A program made the position numbers and the translations under genes. Below the pieces are notes generated by a model. That model worked only from the letters and a program-made list of their open reading frames with translations, was not told the origin of the DNA and made no database searches. Source: Paractinoplanes polyasparticus (lineage in GTDB: Bacteria > Actinomycetota > Actinomycetes > Mycobacteriales > Micromonosporaceae). Taken from it: DNA of 64,000 nt. This document shows, in pieces, positions 1 to 9,128 of this stretch; position 1 is the first letter of the stretch; the number at the start of each line of letters is the position of its first letter. The DNA is taken from contig NZ_JAHWFK010000056.1 of NCBI RefSeq assembly GCF_019710575.1, positions 1 to 64,000 of the forward strand, written 5' to 3'.

Positions 1-54
1 CTGATCGACGGCTACTTCACCGGAACAGGTCTACCTCCACCAACACCACCCTGA
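1..54 (+). CDS. C-terminal end of an unidentified protein (partial)
   Basis: The first 17 codons of the window are open and end at a TGA at 52-54; the tail reads LIDGYFTGTGLPPPTPP. The codons favour G or C in third position, as in the neighbouring genes, so this is probably the 3' end of a gene that begins left of the window. It is too short to identify. It lies on the same strand as the AbrB and integrase genes and may belong to the same integrated element. Confidence 0.35.
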   Translation: MIDGYFTGTGLPPPTPP

Positions 55-346
55 CCCCCACCCCAAAAGGGCTCTAGTGGTCCGCGGTAGTCCTCTCTGG
101 TCCGGGGCGGTACCGCAGATTCTTGTGGGACCACCAAGGACAGCCGAAGACCACTGTCGCCGTGGACAGCCAGGAGGTGTCCTTGGTAGAAGCGCCCAGC
201 TCGCGATTCCGCCAGCTGAGCGCCTTCCATCGCAGTGGCTGGGCAAGGGGGTAGCAGTTGTGCACCAGCACGCACCGGGCCATACGGCTGTGCCACCATC
301 GCAGCACCATCTACCTCGGCAGGCAGCCTCTCCGTCCCCGATTCCA

Positions 347-742
347 GTGCCCGTTCTGCTGCAGTCCCGCTACGTCCGTCCAGCGTTCTACTCAGTCACG
401 GTTGTCGACGGTCACGGCCGGATAGCGGCAACCACTCCCTTGCGCGCGCTCGGCTGGACACCCGGAACCGTCCTCGAGTTCGGCGTCGACGCCAACCGCC
501 TCATCACCGCGTTTCGCATCGAGGGTCCGCCACCGCCGGGCAGCACCGCACCGCGCCGGGAAGTCACCCCACGAGGCCACCTCAACCTGCCTGCTGCCAT
601 CCGCCGCCGCGCAGACATCAGCACCGGCGACCGGCTCCTCACCGCCGCAGACACCAACGCCGGCATCCTCCGGCTCCTCCCACCGAAAGTCCTCGCGCTG
701 ATCCTGCACGCCTACACCGCCGACCAGGACCAACCGCCGTGA
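347..742 (+). CDS. AbrB/SpoVT-type DNA-binding protein paired with an integrase
   Basis: Predicted DNA-binding protein of 131 residues. Two AbrB-like swapped-hairpin segments are visible: VTVVDGHGRIAATTPLRALG near residues 17-36, and a second starting REVTPRGHLNLPAAIRRRAD around residue 70, each followed by a short strand. AbrB-family dimers bind AT-poor or AT-rich operators and usually repress. The GTG at 347 is chosen because coding character begins about there; the open frame continues upstream to 77 without a convincing ribosome site, so the start is uncertain. Its TGA overlaps the GTG start of the integrase (GTGA at 739-742), so the two are translationally coupled. This pairing next to an integrase is familiar in actinobacterial genomes; a role in controlling integrase expression is an inference. 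Confidence 0.65.
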   Translation: MPVLLQSRYVRPAFYSVTVVDGHGRIAATTPLRALGWTPGTVLEFGVDANRLITAFRIEGPPPPGSTAPRREVTPRGHLNLPAAIRRRADISTGDRLLTAADTNAGILRLLPPKVLALILHAYTADQDQPP

Positions 743-1878
743 CAACGCCGAACGCCGACGGCACCAGCCCGACCGACAGCAACATAGCTTTGGTCGCTGC
801 CCTCATGGCGCAGCTCAACATCACCGCCGACCAGCTCCCCCGCACCGACGCTGCCCCACGCCCGAACCGAGCCATTCCTACCTTCGACGACTACATCCCC
901 CAGGTCGCCGACGGTGTGGTCGCCGGAACTCGCCGCGTCTACGACACCTACTGGCGGCGCATCCGCGAGAAATGGGGACACCGGCGTCTCGACGAGCCCA
1001 CACCCCTGGAGATCAGACGATTCGCCGAGGAAGTCCGCCAAAACGCCGTCATCCGCCGCAACCACCGCGGCGGAGCCGGCGCCGCCGAACACCTCATCGC
1101 GGCCTTCCGCTGCATCTACCGCTACGCCGTCGCCGACCGGCTCATCGAGGCAGGAAACAACCCGGCCGCCCGGGTCGACAAACCCCACCGCCAGCCCAGC
1201 CTGCGACACGCACTCCCCGACCCCGCCCTCGCCGCAATCATCAAAGTCGCCGGCGAAACCGGCAACGACCCCGACCTCGACCTACTCATCCTGCGCCTGC
1301 ACATAGAAACCGCATGCCGCCGCGGCGGCGCACTCGCGCTCAGACGCCAAGACCTCGACACCGACCAGTGCCTCGTCCGGCTCCAGGAGAAAGGCCAAAC
1401 CCAACGCTGGCAGCCGATCTCACCGACCCTCACCGCATCGCTGATCGCCCACCACAGCGAACGCTCCGACGGCAGCCCGGCGGGGCAGCTGCTGCGCTAT
1501 CGCGGCGGCCGACCCGTCGGCCGCCGCCGCTACGACCACCTCTGGCACCGCATCGGCACCTACCTGCCCTGGGTCGCCGTCCAACAGATCAGCGTCCACT
1601 GGATACGCCACACCACCCTCACCTGGATCGAACGGCACTTCTCCTACGCGATCGCCCGCGCCTTCGCCGGCCACGCCGGCGGCAGCGAAGCCGGCACCAC
1701 CGCGACCTACGTCAAAGCCACCCTGCAGGAAATCGCTCAAGCACTCGCCACGATGACCGGCGAACCACATCCCGTCGCCGACATGGACCCCATGGCATCA
1801 ATGCTCCGCGCCGAAGCTCTGACCTGGTCGAATGACGCAACCCAGCCTCACGACACGGTCCCGGCCGAAGATTCTTAA
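739..1878 (+). CDS. Tyrosine recombinase / phage-type integrase
   Basis: Site-specific recombinase of 379 residues. The N-terminal half (about 45-150) resembles the SAM-like core-binding domain and the C-terminal half (about 160-335) the catalytic domain. The catalytic set is complete: Arg194 in TACRRGGALAL, Lys218 in LQEKGQTQRW, the H-x-x-R-H box HWIRH at 287-291, GH at 311-312 and nucleophile Tyr324 in TATYVK. The GTG start overlaps the stop of the AbrB gene. The gene ends 185 bp before the 3' end of tRNA-Leu(GAG), the classic position for an integrase whose attachment site is that tRNA, so this is probably one end of an integrated element extending left of the window. No excisionase gene is visible here. 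Confidence 0.9.
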   Translation: MTTPNADGTSPTDSNIALVAALMAQLNITADQLPRTDAAPRPNRAIPTFDDYIPQVADGVVAGTRRVYDTYWRRIREKWGHRRLDEPTPLEIRRFAEEVRQNAVIRRNHRGGAGAAEHLIAAFRCIYRYAVADRLIEAGNNPAARVDKPHRQPSLRHALPDPALAAIIKVAGETGNDPDLDLLILRLHIETACRRGGALALRRQDLDTDQCLVRLQEKGQTQRWQPISPTLTASLIAHHSERSDGSPAGQLLRYRGGRPVGRRRYDHLWHRIGTYLPWVAVQQISVHWIRHTTLTWIERHFSYAIARAFAGHAGGSEAGTTATYVKATLQEIAQALATMTGEPHPVADMDPMASMLRAEALTWSNDATQPHDTVPAEDS

Positions 1879-1933
1879 GCGGTGTGACCGCGATCACCTG
1901 CGGCGCATTTGCCCTGCTCAGAACACCTACAAA

Positions 1934-1982
1934 GCCATACAAGTAATGGCCAGCCCCATGGGCTGGCCATTACTCGTATGGC
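1934..1982. repeat. 49-bp interrupted palindrome between integrase and tRNA-Leu
   Basis: Two nested stems: GCCATAC (1934-1940) pairs with GTATGGC (1976-1982), and GTAATGGCCAGCC (1943-1955) pairs with GGCTGGCCATTAC (1961-1973). They are separated by a 2x2 mismatch (AA/TC) and close on a 5-nt loop. No T tract follows on either side. It could terminate the integrase transcript. Its symmetry and position between integrase and tRNA would also suit a recombinase or excision-factor site. Confidence 0.7.
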
Positions 1983-2062
1983 TTCGAGAACTACTGACGA
2001 TCGGGCATCTGGATATCATGTGCCCATGAACACCCATGCCGTGCATGGATGCTACGGATTTG

Positions 2063-2147
2063 TGTCCGGAGGGGGACTTGAACCCCCACGCCCGATAAAG
2101 GGCACTAGCACCTCAAGCTAGCGCGTCTGCCATTCCGCCACCCGGAC
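2063..2147 (-). tRNA. tRNA-Leu (anticodon GAG)
   Basis: On the minus strand the sequence folds as a class II tRNA. The acceptor arm GTCCGGG (2147-2141) pairs with TCCGGAC with one G-U pair. The D arm contains GCGGAATGGCAGACGCG. The anticodon stem-loop CTAGC-TTGAGGT-GCTAG gives anticodon GAG. A long variable arm and the T arm GGGGG-TTCAAGT-CCCCC follow. The CCA end is not encoded. It reads CUC and CUU leucine codons. The 3' end points toward the integrase gene, making this the likely attachment gene of the element on the left. Confidence 0.95.
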
Positions 2148-2321
2148 CTGCATTGCTACCTGTTGAGGGCCGACTCAGGTCGGCGTCCCAGCGGGCCGCA
2201 CAGGAGAGAACTTTACACGGCCTCGCGTAGGGGTTGCAGGGAGGGTGGGGGTGGGGACAAAAGGGGGCATACGCCCGGGTTGGGTGGGGTGGGGTGGCCT
2301 GGGGGTTCTGTTGCGGGCAGC

Positions 2322-4127
2322 ATGGCCTGCGTGTCGCAGCCATCGCCTCTTGCTCCCGCTCGGCAGCGGGCTCTTGCACTTGCCTCGTCGGGGGATCTGG
2401 CGGGGGCCCGGGCCATGCTCGAGCAGGCGGTGGAGCTGGGGAAGATCAATCTTTCCGAGGATGATCCGGACGTTCTTCTCACCGGCTTCGAGCTGGGGCG
2501 GGTGCTTCAGCAGAGTGATGATCCGATGGCGGCTCGGCGGGTGCTGGAGGAGGCTTACGCGGCTGGGCAGTGGCGGCTGGGGGACTCGGATCCGCTCATG
2601 TTGCAGATTTCGCATGACATCGGGGTGGTGGCTGAGGAGCTGGGGAATCGGCACGAGGCGCGCAAGGCCTTCTCCCGGGTGGCCGAGTTGGGGCCGGGCG
2701 CGTTGGGTGCGGGGCACTGGGCGGTTGCCCGGGCTCGGGCCTATCTGGGGGCGGGTCAATTAGGCGTACGGGGGGAAAGCGTTCCGAGCCACCCGGCATC
2801 TGCGGGTGACGCGCCGACCACGGTGTTCGAGGCCGTGCCTCCGGAGCCTCGGCGTGGCGAGGTGCGACCGCCGTCCGACGCCAACCAGCAGGTCTGGACT
2901 GCGCCCGACACGGTCAGCGGGCCCCGGCCAGCGCCGGTAGAACAGCCGGCCATCGACCCGCGATCCGGGTCGTCCGCGCCTTACCCGCACAATCCCCAGA
3001 TACCGGTCCAGCGGTCCGAGGCATTCCAGCCAACTACGCCGGCCGCCCAGGGCGTGCCCTTCAGCGCAACCGCCCACCCGGGTCCGCGACCCGATGCGAG
3101 TCCCGACCGGAGCACGGCGCCCGGCACTTCCGCTTACCCCGGCGCACCGACCACGGGTGCGGCCGCGCCCGCCAGTGGAAGCAGCCGACTCCACCCGGGT
3201 GCGTCCGGCAATGAAGCCGCCCCGCCCTACCCGAACGCGCCTGCAAGTGGAGGCTCCCCGCTTCACCCAAACGCGCCCATCAGCGGAGCCGCCCTGCCTC
3301 CCCCAAGCGCGCCGGCGAGCGGATCCGCCCCGTCCTACCCCAGCGTGCCAGCGAGTGGAAGCGCCCCCTCCTACCCGAACGCGCCCGCCAGCGGAAGCGC
3401 CCCTTCCTACCCGAACGCGCCCGCCAGTGGAGGCGGCGCGCCGCCCGTCGACCCCTACTTCCCTGACGCCGGCGACCCCGCCCGTCCGGGCGTGCCGTCG
3501 AGCGGAGGCGCCCACCCGGGGACGCTGCGCGGGGAGCCCGTCTATCCGAGCGCACCGGGCAGCGGTGGCCCCTACACGACCACGCCGGGTGAGTCGTATC
3601 CGCACGGGTCGGGTTACTCCGAGGCGCCGGGTGCGGGCCAAGTGTTCGCGCCTGCGTACCCGTCCGGCGGCGCCGGCCCGTACGCGCAAGCAAGCGACAG
3701 CCCCGCCGGGCGTAAGGGGCTCGGGGTTTTCGCCGCTGTGGCGGCGGTGCTGGCGGCCGTCATTGCTGTTGCGGCGCTGGTCTTCGTGCTGGCCAACCGG
3801 ACGAGTGACTCGTCTGACAATGACAATGTGCCAACTCTGGCGGGGCCGCCGCCCACCGATGTGCGGCTGCGGGACACCGGGGCCACGGTCGACGTCAACT
3901 GGACGGATCCGACCCAGGCCACCGTGTCCTTCATGGTCATCATGGGGCGGCCGGGGCAGGAATTGAAGCCGGTCGGGACGGTCGGACCTGGGCAGACATC
4001 GTTCGAGATGACTGGGCTCAACGCCACCGTCAACTACTGCTTCGCGGTTGTCGCCGTCTACAGCGGGAATCAGTTCGCTACGTCGCCGCAGGCGTGCACC
4101 AGCCGGGCTTCGGCTACTCCACGATAG
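2322..4127 (+). CDS. Membrane-anchored protein: TPR region, proline-rich repeats, one TM segment, fibronectin type III domain
   Basis: 601 residues from the ATG at 2322; the open frame extends upstream but that stretch is G-rich and not coding-like. Residues about 5-150 look like tetratricopeptide helices (pattern ALASSGDLAGARAMLEQAVE). Residues 150-465 are a Pro/Ser/Ala-rich linker with degenerate 12-residue repeats. A single hydrophobic segment (about 466-491) precedes a fibronectin type III domain (505-600). No N-terminal signal is seen, so the TPR part should be cytoplasmic and the FN3 domain outside. It lies directly upstream of another FN3 protein and a MoxR cluster, suggesting a shared envelope role. 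The partner of the TPR region is unknown. Confidence 0.75.
   Translation: MACVSQPSPLAPARQRALALASSGDLAGARAMLEQAVELGKINLSEDDPDVLLTGFELGRVLQQSDDPMAARRVLEEAYAAGQWRLGDSDPLMLQISHDIGVVAEELGNRHEARKAFSRVAELGPGALGAGHWAVARARAYLGAGQLGVRGESVPSHPASAGDAPTTVFEAVPPEPRRGEVRPPSDANQQVWTAPDTVSGPRPAPVEQPAIDPRSGSSAPYPHNPQIPVQRSEAFQPTTPAAQGVPFSATAHPGPRPDASPDRSTAPGTSAYPGAPTTGAAAPASGSSRLHPGASGNEAAPPYPNAPASGGSPLHPNAPISGAALPPPSAPASGSAPSYPSVPASGSAPSYPNAPASGSAPSYPNAPASGGGAPPVDPYFPDAGDPARPGVPSSGGAHPGTLRGEPVYPSAPGSGGPYTTTPGESYPHGSGYSEAPGAGQVFAPAYPSGGAGPYAQASDSPAGRKGLGVFAAVAAVLAAVIAVAALVFVLANRTSDSSDNDNVPTLAGPPPTDVRLRDTGATVDVNWTDPTQATVSFMVIMGRPGQELKPVGTVGPGQTSFEMTGLNATVNYCFAVVAVYSGNQFATSPQACTSRASATPR
3165..3435 (+). repeat. 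Degenerate 36-bp coding repeats (proline/serine linker)
   Basis: About seven tandem copies of a 36-bp unit encode variants of NAPASGSAPSYP inside the TPR/FN3 protein. The last three copies are nearly identical, indicating recent expansion, and copy number may vary between strains. The unit encodes an extended, flexible spacer. Confidence 0.8.
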
Positions 4128-4253
4128 AGGTCCGTGACTCTCCGGAAGAGATGATCACTCTGCGCTACCGTCCTTATCCACAGCGGGTATCGACGCCTGC
4201 CGCACTCCCCTATGATGGCCTGCGTTCCGGGTTCCAACGGGGAGGAAGTGGCA

Positions 4254-6875
4254 GTGACCAGCGCAGACGAGGTGACCGTCGACCAACCGAAGCGCCGCAG
4301 GCGCCGCGGCTATCTGGTCACTGTGGGCACCGTCCTGAGTCTGGCTGGTGGCCTCGCGCTCACCGTGCTGGGGCTGGGTTCGGCCGATCAGGCCGTCGCC
4401 AGTTTCGACTCCGCGTCGTGGGTCTGGAGCAAGGCGAAGGGCGAGGTCGCGCGGATCAACGGGGTCACCGCCAAGGTCGACACGCGCGTCGACGTGCCCA
4501 AGGCCCGCGGCCACCAGGTGCAGATCGTGCAGAACGACCGGTTCGTGATCCTGCGGGACGTGAACACCGGCGCGATCGGGTCGATGGACCTGACCACGCT
4601 GCAGGAGTTCTGGAGCGCCTCCGCCACCTCGGGCATCGGGGTTCGGGTCGCCCTGCACGAGGACTCGGTGTTCGTCATCGACACCGTGCAGGGGCAGGTG
4701 CAGCAGCTCGACCCGCGCACGCTGGGCAAGGTGGGCAATCCGCTGCGGTTCCCGCCCGGTGTCGCGGGCGGGGTCTTCGACGGCAAGGGGCGGCTGTGGG
4801 TCGCGGCGCCCAGCGAGGGCACGGTCACGGCGATCACACCGGCGGCCACCTCCCCCTCCGCGCCGGTCAAGAACGAACCCCAGCGCGTACGTACGGAGTC
4901 CGTGGCCCAGCCGGCACACGACCTCACCCTCTCGACCCTCGAGGACGGCGTGGCCGTGCTCGACCGCACCAACAACAAGCTGCACACCGTGCTGGGCAGC
5001 CAGCCGTCCTTCACCAGCGCCACGCTGCCGCTGCCGGGGCCGGGCACGCTCGCCCCGCACACCGACGGCGAGCGCGTGCCGGTGACCGTGCCCGACGCGC
5101 GGCACGTCTATGTGGCCGGTGAAAATGGGTTCCGCAGCGACTTCGCGGTGCCGGGCGACGGCGAGAACCTGCAACCGGCCGTGGCCTGGAAGGGCTACTT
5201 CTACGTGGCCGACGCGACCGGCGCGGTGCGCGTGTTCGACTCGGCGGGCAAGCGGCAGAAAGACATCGGCTTCCGCAACCCGGGCGGGCCGCTCGAGCTC
5301 GAGGTGCGCGAGGGCTACCTGTTCATCAACGCACCGGGCTCGTCCACCGCACGCGTCGTCGACGGCTCCCACGCGGTACGAACCGTCGACAAGTACGCCG
5401 ACGATGTGCTCGGGGGCGACGCTCCGCCCGCGCCGCCGGAGGCTCCTCCCCCGCCGCCCAAGCCCAAGAAGCCGGTCGTCACCAAGCCGAGCGCCCCGCG
5501 CAACGTGCGGGCCGCCGCCGGCAACGCCGAGGCCCGGGTGACCTGGCAGGCCGCGCGCGACAACGGCGCCGCGATCACCCGCTACATCGTGACCGGTGCG
5601 GGGCGCAGCTTCCAGGTCGGCGCCGACCAGCGCGCGCTCACCGTCACGGGGCTGGTCAACGGGCAGACGTACGAGTTCTCGGTGCGCGCGGTGAACAAGA
5701 AGGGGGAGGGCCCGGCGCGAACGAGCAACTCCGTGCGTCCCACCTCCGAGGTGCCCGATGCGCCGACCGCGGTGACCGCCGAGGCCAAGCCGGACGGATC
5801 CGTCGTGGTCACCTGGCCGCCGGCCAACGGGCAGGGGCTCGAGATCCGCCGCTACACGGTGACCGCGATCAGCGAGGGCGGCAGCGCCCCGATCGGCGAG
5901 GCCACCGAGGCCTCGCTGACCATCAAGGACGGCGAGCTCGAGTACGGCAAGCAGTACGCGTTCACGGTCGTGTCGGTCAACGAGCGCGGGGCCGGGTCGA
6001 AGGCGTCGCCGATCAGCGGCAGCGTTGTGCCGTTCACCAAGCCGGGCAAGCCCGAGGGCACCGACGCGGCGACGGCCGGCGACCAGGCGGGCTCCATCTC
6101 GGTGGCGTGGCAGCCCTCGGCCGACAACGGGCGCCCGATCACCAAGTACGTGGTGAGCGCGGGCGACAAGAGCCTGGACGTCACCGACGGCACGGCGGCC
6201 ACGCTGACCGGGTTCGAGTCCGGCGCCACGGTCGCGGTCGAGGTGCGCGCGGTCAACGAGGCCGGCGAGAGTGAGCCGGGCACGGCCACCGCCAAGACGG
6301 TCGCGTTGCCGCGGATCACGATCACCGGGGTGGACCCGACGTTCAACACGGCGACGGTGCGGTTCAGCGTGGACGCGGGCGGCGGCACGGCCAGTTGCAC
6401 CGCCGCGGCCAACGGCGTCGCCGCGGTGTCCGGCGCGTGCACCGGCATCAGGGTCAACGGGCTCAAGCCGAGCACGAGGTACACGTTCACGGTGACCGCC
6501 AAGAACGCGGCCGGCACGGTCAAGGAGACCGCGACGGCCACCACCGATGCGCTCTTCGGCGTTGCCACCTGCAAGAACGGCCAGGAGGGCGAGACCGCGA
6601 CGTACTGCGACAAGGATCGCGACGGCCGCAACGGCAACGAGATCTTCAGCGTCGCCCGGCAGGACAACGGCAACCAGGTCGGCTGGGCCAAGCCGGGAAC
6701 GCGGCTGCAGGCGTACTGCAAGAAGTCCGGCCAAGAGGTGTACGCCTACATCTACAACAACGAGAAGCGCAGCACCTGGTGGGTTCAGGTCAACTACAGC
6801 GGCAAGAACTACATCCCGTGGGCCTGGCTGAACCTCGAAGGCGGGGACAAGCTGAACAACCTGCCGACCTGCTGA
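4254..6875 (+). CDS. Large exported or membrane-anchored fibronectin type III protein
   Basis: 873 residues from a GTG at 4254, chosen because GGAGGA (4241-4246) sits at good spacing. A basic stretch KRRRRRG is followed by one hydrophobic segment (about 20-42), giving a type II anchor or uncleaved signal. Residues 60-385 have the look of repeated beta-propeller blades (recurring VFD, LWVAAP, VYVAGENG). A proline linker (about 390-415) leads to four fibronectin type III domains starting near 412, 500, 596 and 689. The tail (765-873) has four cysteines and SH3-like strands, a possible wall- or ligand-binding module. It is 22 bp from the MoxR gene and probably co-transcribed. Such FN3 proteins occur upstream of MoxR/DUF58/transglutaminase clusters in actinobacteria; the substrate is unknown. 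Confidence 0.85.
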   Translation: MTSADEVTVDQPKRRRRRGYLVTVGTVLSLAGGLALTVLGLGSADQAVASFDSASWVWSKAKGEVARINGVTAKVDTRVDVPKARGHQVQIVQNDRFVILRDVNTGAIGSMDLTTLQEFWSASATSGIGVRVALHEDSVFVIDTVQGQVQQLDPRTLGKVGNPLRFPPGVAGGVFDGKGRLWVAAPSEGTVTAITPAATSPSAPVKNEPQRVRTESVAQPAHDLTLSTLEDGVAVLDRTNNKLHTVLGSQPSFTSATLPLPGPGTLAPHTDGERVPVTVPDARHVYVAGENGFRSDFAVPGDGENLQPAVAWKGYFYVADATGAVRVFDSAGKRQKDIGFRNPGGPLELEVREGYLFINAPGSSTARVVDGSHAVRTVDKYADDVLGGDAPPAPPEAPPPPPKPKKPVVTKPSAPRNVRAAAGNAEARVTWQAARDNGAAITRYIVTGAGRSFQVGADQRALTVTGLVNGQTYEFSVRAVNKKGEGPARTSNSVRPTSEVPDAPTAVTAEAKPDGSVVVTWPPANGQGLEIRRYTVTAISEGGSAPIGEATEASLTIKDGELEYGKQYAFTVVSVNERGAGSKASPISGSVVPFTKPGKPEGTDAATAGDQAGSISVAWQPSADNGRPITKYVVSAGDKSLDVTDGTAATLTGFESGATVAVEVRAVNEAGESEPGTATAKTVALPRITITGVDPTFNTATVRFSVDAGGGTASCTAAANGVAAVSGACTGIRVNGLKPSTRYTFTVTAKNAAGTVKETATATTDALFGVATCKNGQEGETATYCDKDRDGRNGNEIFSVARQDNGNQVGWAKPGTRLQAYCKKSGQEVYAYIYNNEKRSTWWVQVNYSGKNYIPWAWLNLEGGDKLNNLPTC

Positions 6876-6897
6876 GCTGAGCTACTGGGGAACACAA

Positions 6898-7887
6898 GTG
6901 ACGGAACCACTGCCGCCGCAGCACATTCACGGCTTCGCCGAGGTGGCGGCCGCGCTCGCCGAGAGGATCGGCGCGGTCGTGCTGGGCAAGCCGGAGGTGG
7001 TGCGGCTCGCGCTCACCGCGATGTTCGCGCAGGGGCACGTGCTGCTCGAGGACGTGCCCGGCGTGGGCAAGACGACGCTGGCCCGCGCCCTGGCGGCGTC
7101 CATTCAGGGGCAGTGGCGGCGCATTCAGTTCACGCCCGACCTGCTGCCCTCCGACGTGTCCGGCGTGACGATCTTCAACCAGGCCTCGCGCGGGTTCGAG
7201 TTCCACCCGGGGCCGGTGTTCGCGAACATCGTCATCGCCGACGAGATCAACCGGGCCTCGCCCAAGACGCAGTCGGCGCTGCTCGAGGTGATGGAGGAAC
7301 GCCGCGTCACCGTCGACGGCGTGCCGCACCCGGTGCCGCAGCCGTTCCTGGTGGTGGCCACGCAGAACCCGGTCGAGATGGACGGCACCTACCGGCTCCC
7401 CGAGGCGCAGCTCGACCGGTTCCTGGTGAAGCTGTCGGTCGGCTACCCGAGCGAAGACGTCGAGGTCGAGGTGTTGCGCGGAGCGGCGCTGCGCTCCCCC
7501 GACGCGCTGGAGCCGATCACCGACACGGCGGTGGTCGGTGAGATGGTGCGCATGGCGACCCGGGTGCACATTGCCGACCCGCTTTACACGTACGCGGTGC
7601 GGCTGGCCGCCGCCACCCGCAACCACCCGCAGGTGCGGGTCGGGGTCAGCCCGCGTGGGGTGATCGCGCTGACCCGGGCGGCCTGCGCGTACGCGCTGAT
7701 CAACGCTCGCGGGTACGTGCTGCCCGAGGACTTCAAGACGCTGATCGAGCCGGTGTTCGCGCACCGCGTGCTGCTCTCGGCCGACGCCCAGCTGCGCGGG
7801 GTGACGGCGGGCGAGGTGCTGCAGGACGCGGTGCGGTCGGTGCCGGTGCCGTTGCCCGACACGACCCGCGTCACGGCCGGGGCGTGA
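6898..7887 (+). CDS. MoxR-family AAA+ ATPase
   Basis: 329 residues, AAA+ chaperone-like ATPase of the MoxR group. Walker A is DVPGVGKTT (52-60) and Walker B VIADEINRA with Asp115-Glu116. Sensor and arginine-finger regions follow (VVATQNPVEMDGTYRLPEAQLDRF is split here as VVATQNPVE and LPEAQLDRF). MoxR proteins remodel or activate partner proteins, usually together with DUF58 or VWA proteins. The start is GTG at 6898. Its TGA overlaps the GTG of the DUF58 gene (GTGA at 7884-7887), so the two are coupled. Confidence 0.93.
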   Translation: MTEPLPPQHIHGFAEVAAALAERIGAVVLGKPEVVRLALTAMFAQGHVLLEDVPGVGKTTLARALAASIQGQWRRIQFTPDLLPSDVSGVTIFNQASRGFEFHPGPVFANIVIADEINRASPKTQSALLEVMEERRVTVDGVPHPVPQPFLVVATQNPVEMDGTYRLPEAQLDRFLVKLSVGYPSEDVEVEVLRGAALRSPDALEPITDTAVVGEMVRMATRVHIADPLYTYAVRLAAATRNHPQVRVGVSPRGVIALTRAACAYALINARGYVLPEDFKTLIEPVFAHRVLLSADAQLRGVTAGEVLQDAVRSVPVPLPDTTRVTAGA

Positions 7888-9128
7888 GCACGCCTACGCC
7901 CCCGGGAGAGCTGCCGCTGCCGGTCGGCAGCGCTCCGCCGACCGGCGGCGGCCCCTCCCTGACGGTCGCGCGTCTGCGGCAATGGCGTGGTCTGACGGGG
8001 GTCACGGCCCGCGGGTACGGGATCGCGGCGGCCGCGGCGGGGCTGTTGGTGGCGGGATTCCGTTACGGGTACCCGGATCTGGCGATGTTGGGGGCCGCGG
8101 CGGGCGTCGCTCTCGTGTGTGCGGTGGGGTTCGCTTCGTGGCGGCCTCGGCTCGGAGTGGAGCGGGTGGCTGAGCCGGACCGGGTCGCGCGGGGTGAGGC
8201 GGCTCGGATGACGCTCACCGTGCGGAACACGAGCCGGCTGCGGGCGGCCAACCTGGTGGCCTCGGATCGGTGCGGGAGCCGGGCGGTTCCGGTGCCGTTG
8301 CTGCGGTTGCGGCCGGGGCGGGACACGACCGTCGGGTATCCGGTGCCGACCAGCCGGCGGGGCATCGTGCCGATCGGGCCGTTGCGGGTCACCCGGGGGG
8401 ATCCGCTCGGGCTGGTGACGCTGGCCCGTACGTACGGTGGGCTCGCTGAAGTGTGGGTGCACCCGCGGATTCATCTGCTCCGGGCGGTGCCGGCCGGGAT
8501 GGCCCGCAGCCTCGACGGGCGTATCGACAAGGTGCCGCACGGGACGATCACGTTCGACACGCTTCGCGAGTACGTGATCGGCGACGAGCTGCGCCGGGTG
8601 CACTGGCGGTCCAGCGCCAAGGTGGGCGAGCTGATGGTGCGCGAGCAGCTCGACACGTCCGAGCCGACGATCGTCGTGCTGCTCGACGATCGGGCCGCCG
8701 CGCATCCGGAGCTGCGGGACGGGACGGCCGAGTCGTTCGAGGCGGCCTGCGAGGCGGCGGCGTCCATCGTGGCCGCGGCGGTGCGCGAGGACATCCCGGT
8801 CAGCCTGCACCTGGTCACCGACGTCGCGAGCGGACCCTATCTCGACGTGCTCACCCGGGCGACGCTGCGGCCGGGCGATCTGGCGGCGACCTTGCGACGC
8901 GTACGGGCTCAGCGGCTCGGCGACACCCTGGTGTTCCTCACCGGGCCCGGCGGTCGCGAGGACCTGGGGGCGGTGAGCGCGCTGCGCGGCCCGTACCCCG
9001 TGGTGATGGCCGGCCTGTTCGGCGACCGCGACGGCGCTCCGGTCTCGGCGGGCGACGGCCTGATCGTCATCGAGGCCGCCGACGGCAACGAGTTCGCCGC
9101 CGCCTGGGACGGGGTCCGCGGATGGTGA
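7884..9128 (+). CDS. DUF58 domain protein
   Basis: 414 residues with two N-terminal hydrophobic segments (about 48-85), a beta-rich region, then the DUF58 core with the signature RRVHWRSSAKVGELMVRE around residue 235-250. The C-terminal part resembles a VWA fold (TIVVLLDDRA). DUF58 proteins are the usual partners of MoxR ATPases. It starts at the GTG overlapping the moxR stop and ends overlapping the next gene (ATGGTGA at 9122-9128). Function in the envelope is inferred from context only. Confidence 0.9.
   Translation: MSTPTPPGELPLPVGSAPPTGGGPSLTVARLRQWRGLTGVTARGYGIAAAAAGLLVAGFRYGYPDLAMLGAAAGVALVCAVGFASWRPRLGVERVAEPDRVARGEAARMTLTVRNTSRLRAANLVASDRCGSRAVPVPLLRLRPGRDTTVGYPVPTSRRGIVPIGPLRVTRGDPLGLVTLARTYGGLAEVWVHPRIHLLRAVPAGMARSLDGRIDKVPHGTITFDTLREYVIGDELRRVHWRSSAKVGELMVREQLDTSEPTIVVLLDDRAAAHPELRDGTAESFEAACEAAASIVAAAVREDIPVSLHLVTDVASGPYLDVLTRATLRPGDLAATLRRVRAQRLGDTLVFLTGPGGREDLGAVSALRGPYPVVMAGLFGDRDGAPVSAGDGLIVIEAADGNEFAAAWDGVRGW

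Noticed and set aside
2034..2048. CCATGC-CGT-GCATGG palindrome near the tRNA as a possible att core.
   Set aside because: Only 6 bp per arm and not within the tRNA; no second copy seen.
3165..3435. Regular repeats considered as a CRISPR array.
   Set aside because: The units are contiguous, in frame and encode a Pro/Ser linker; there are no unique spacers.
4155..6734. A long open frame of about 860 codons antisense to the FN3 protein gene.
   Set aside because: It is the mirror of high third-position GC; the product is Arg/Gly/Ala-rich with no domain, and the plus strand has clear FN3 domains.
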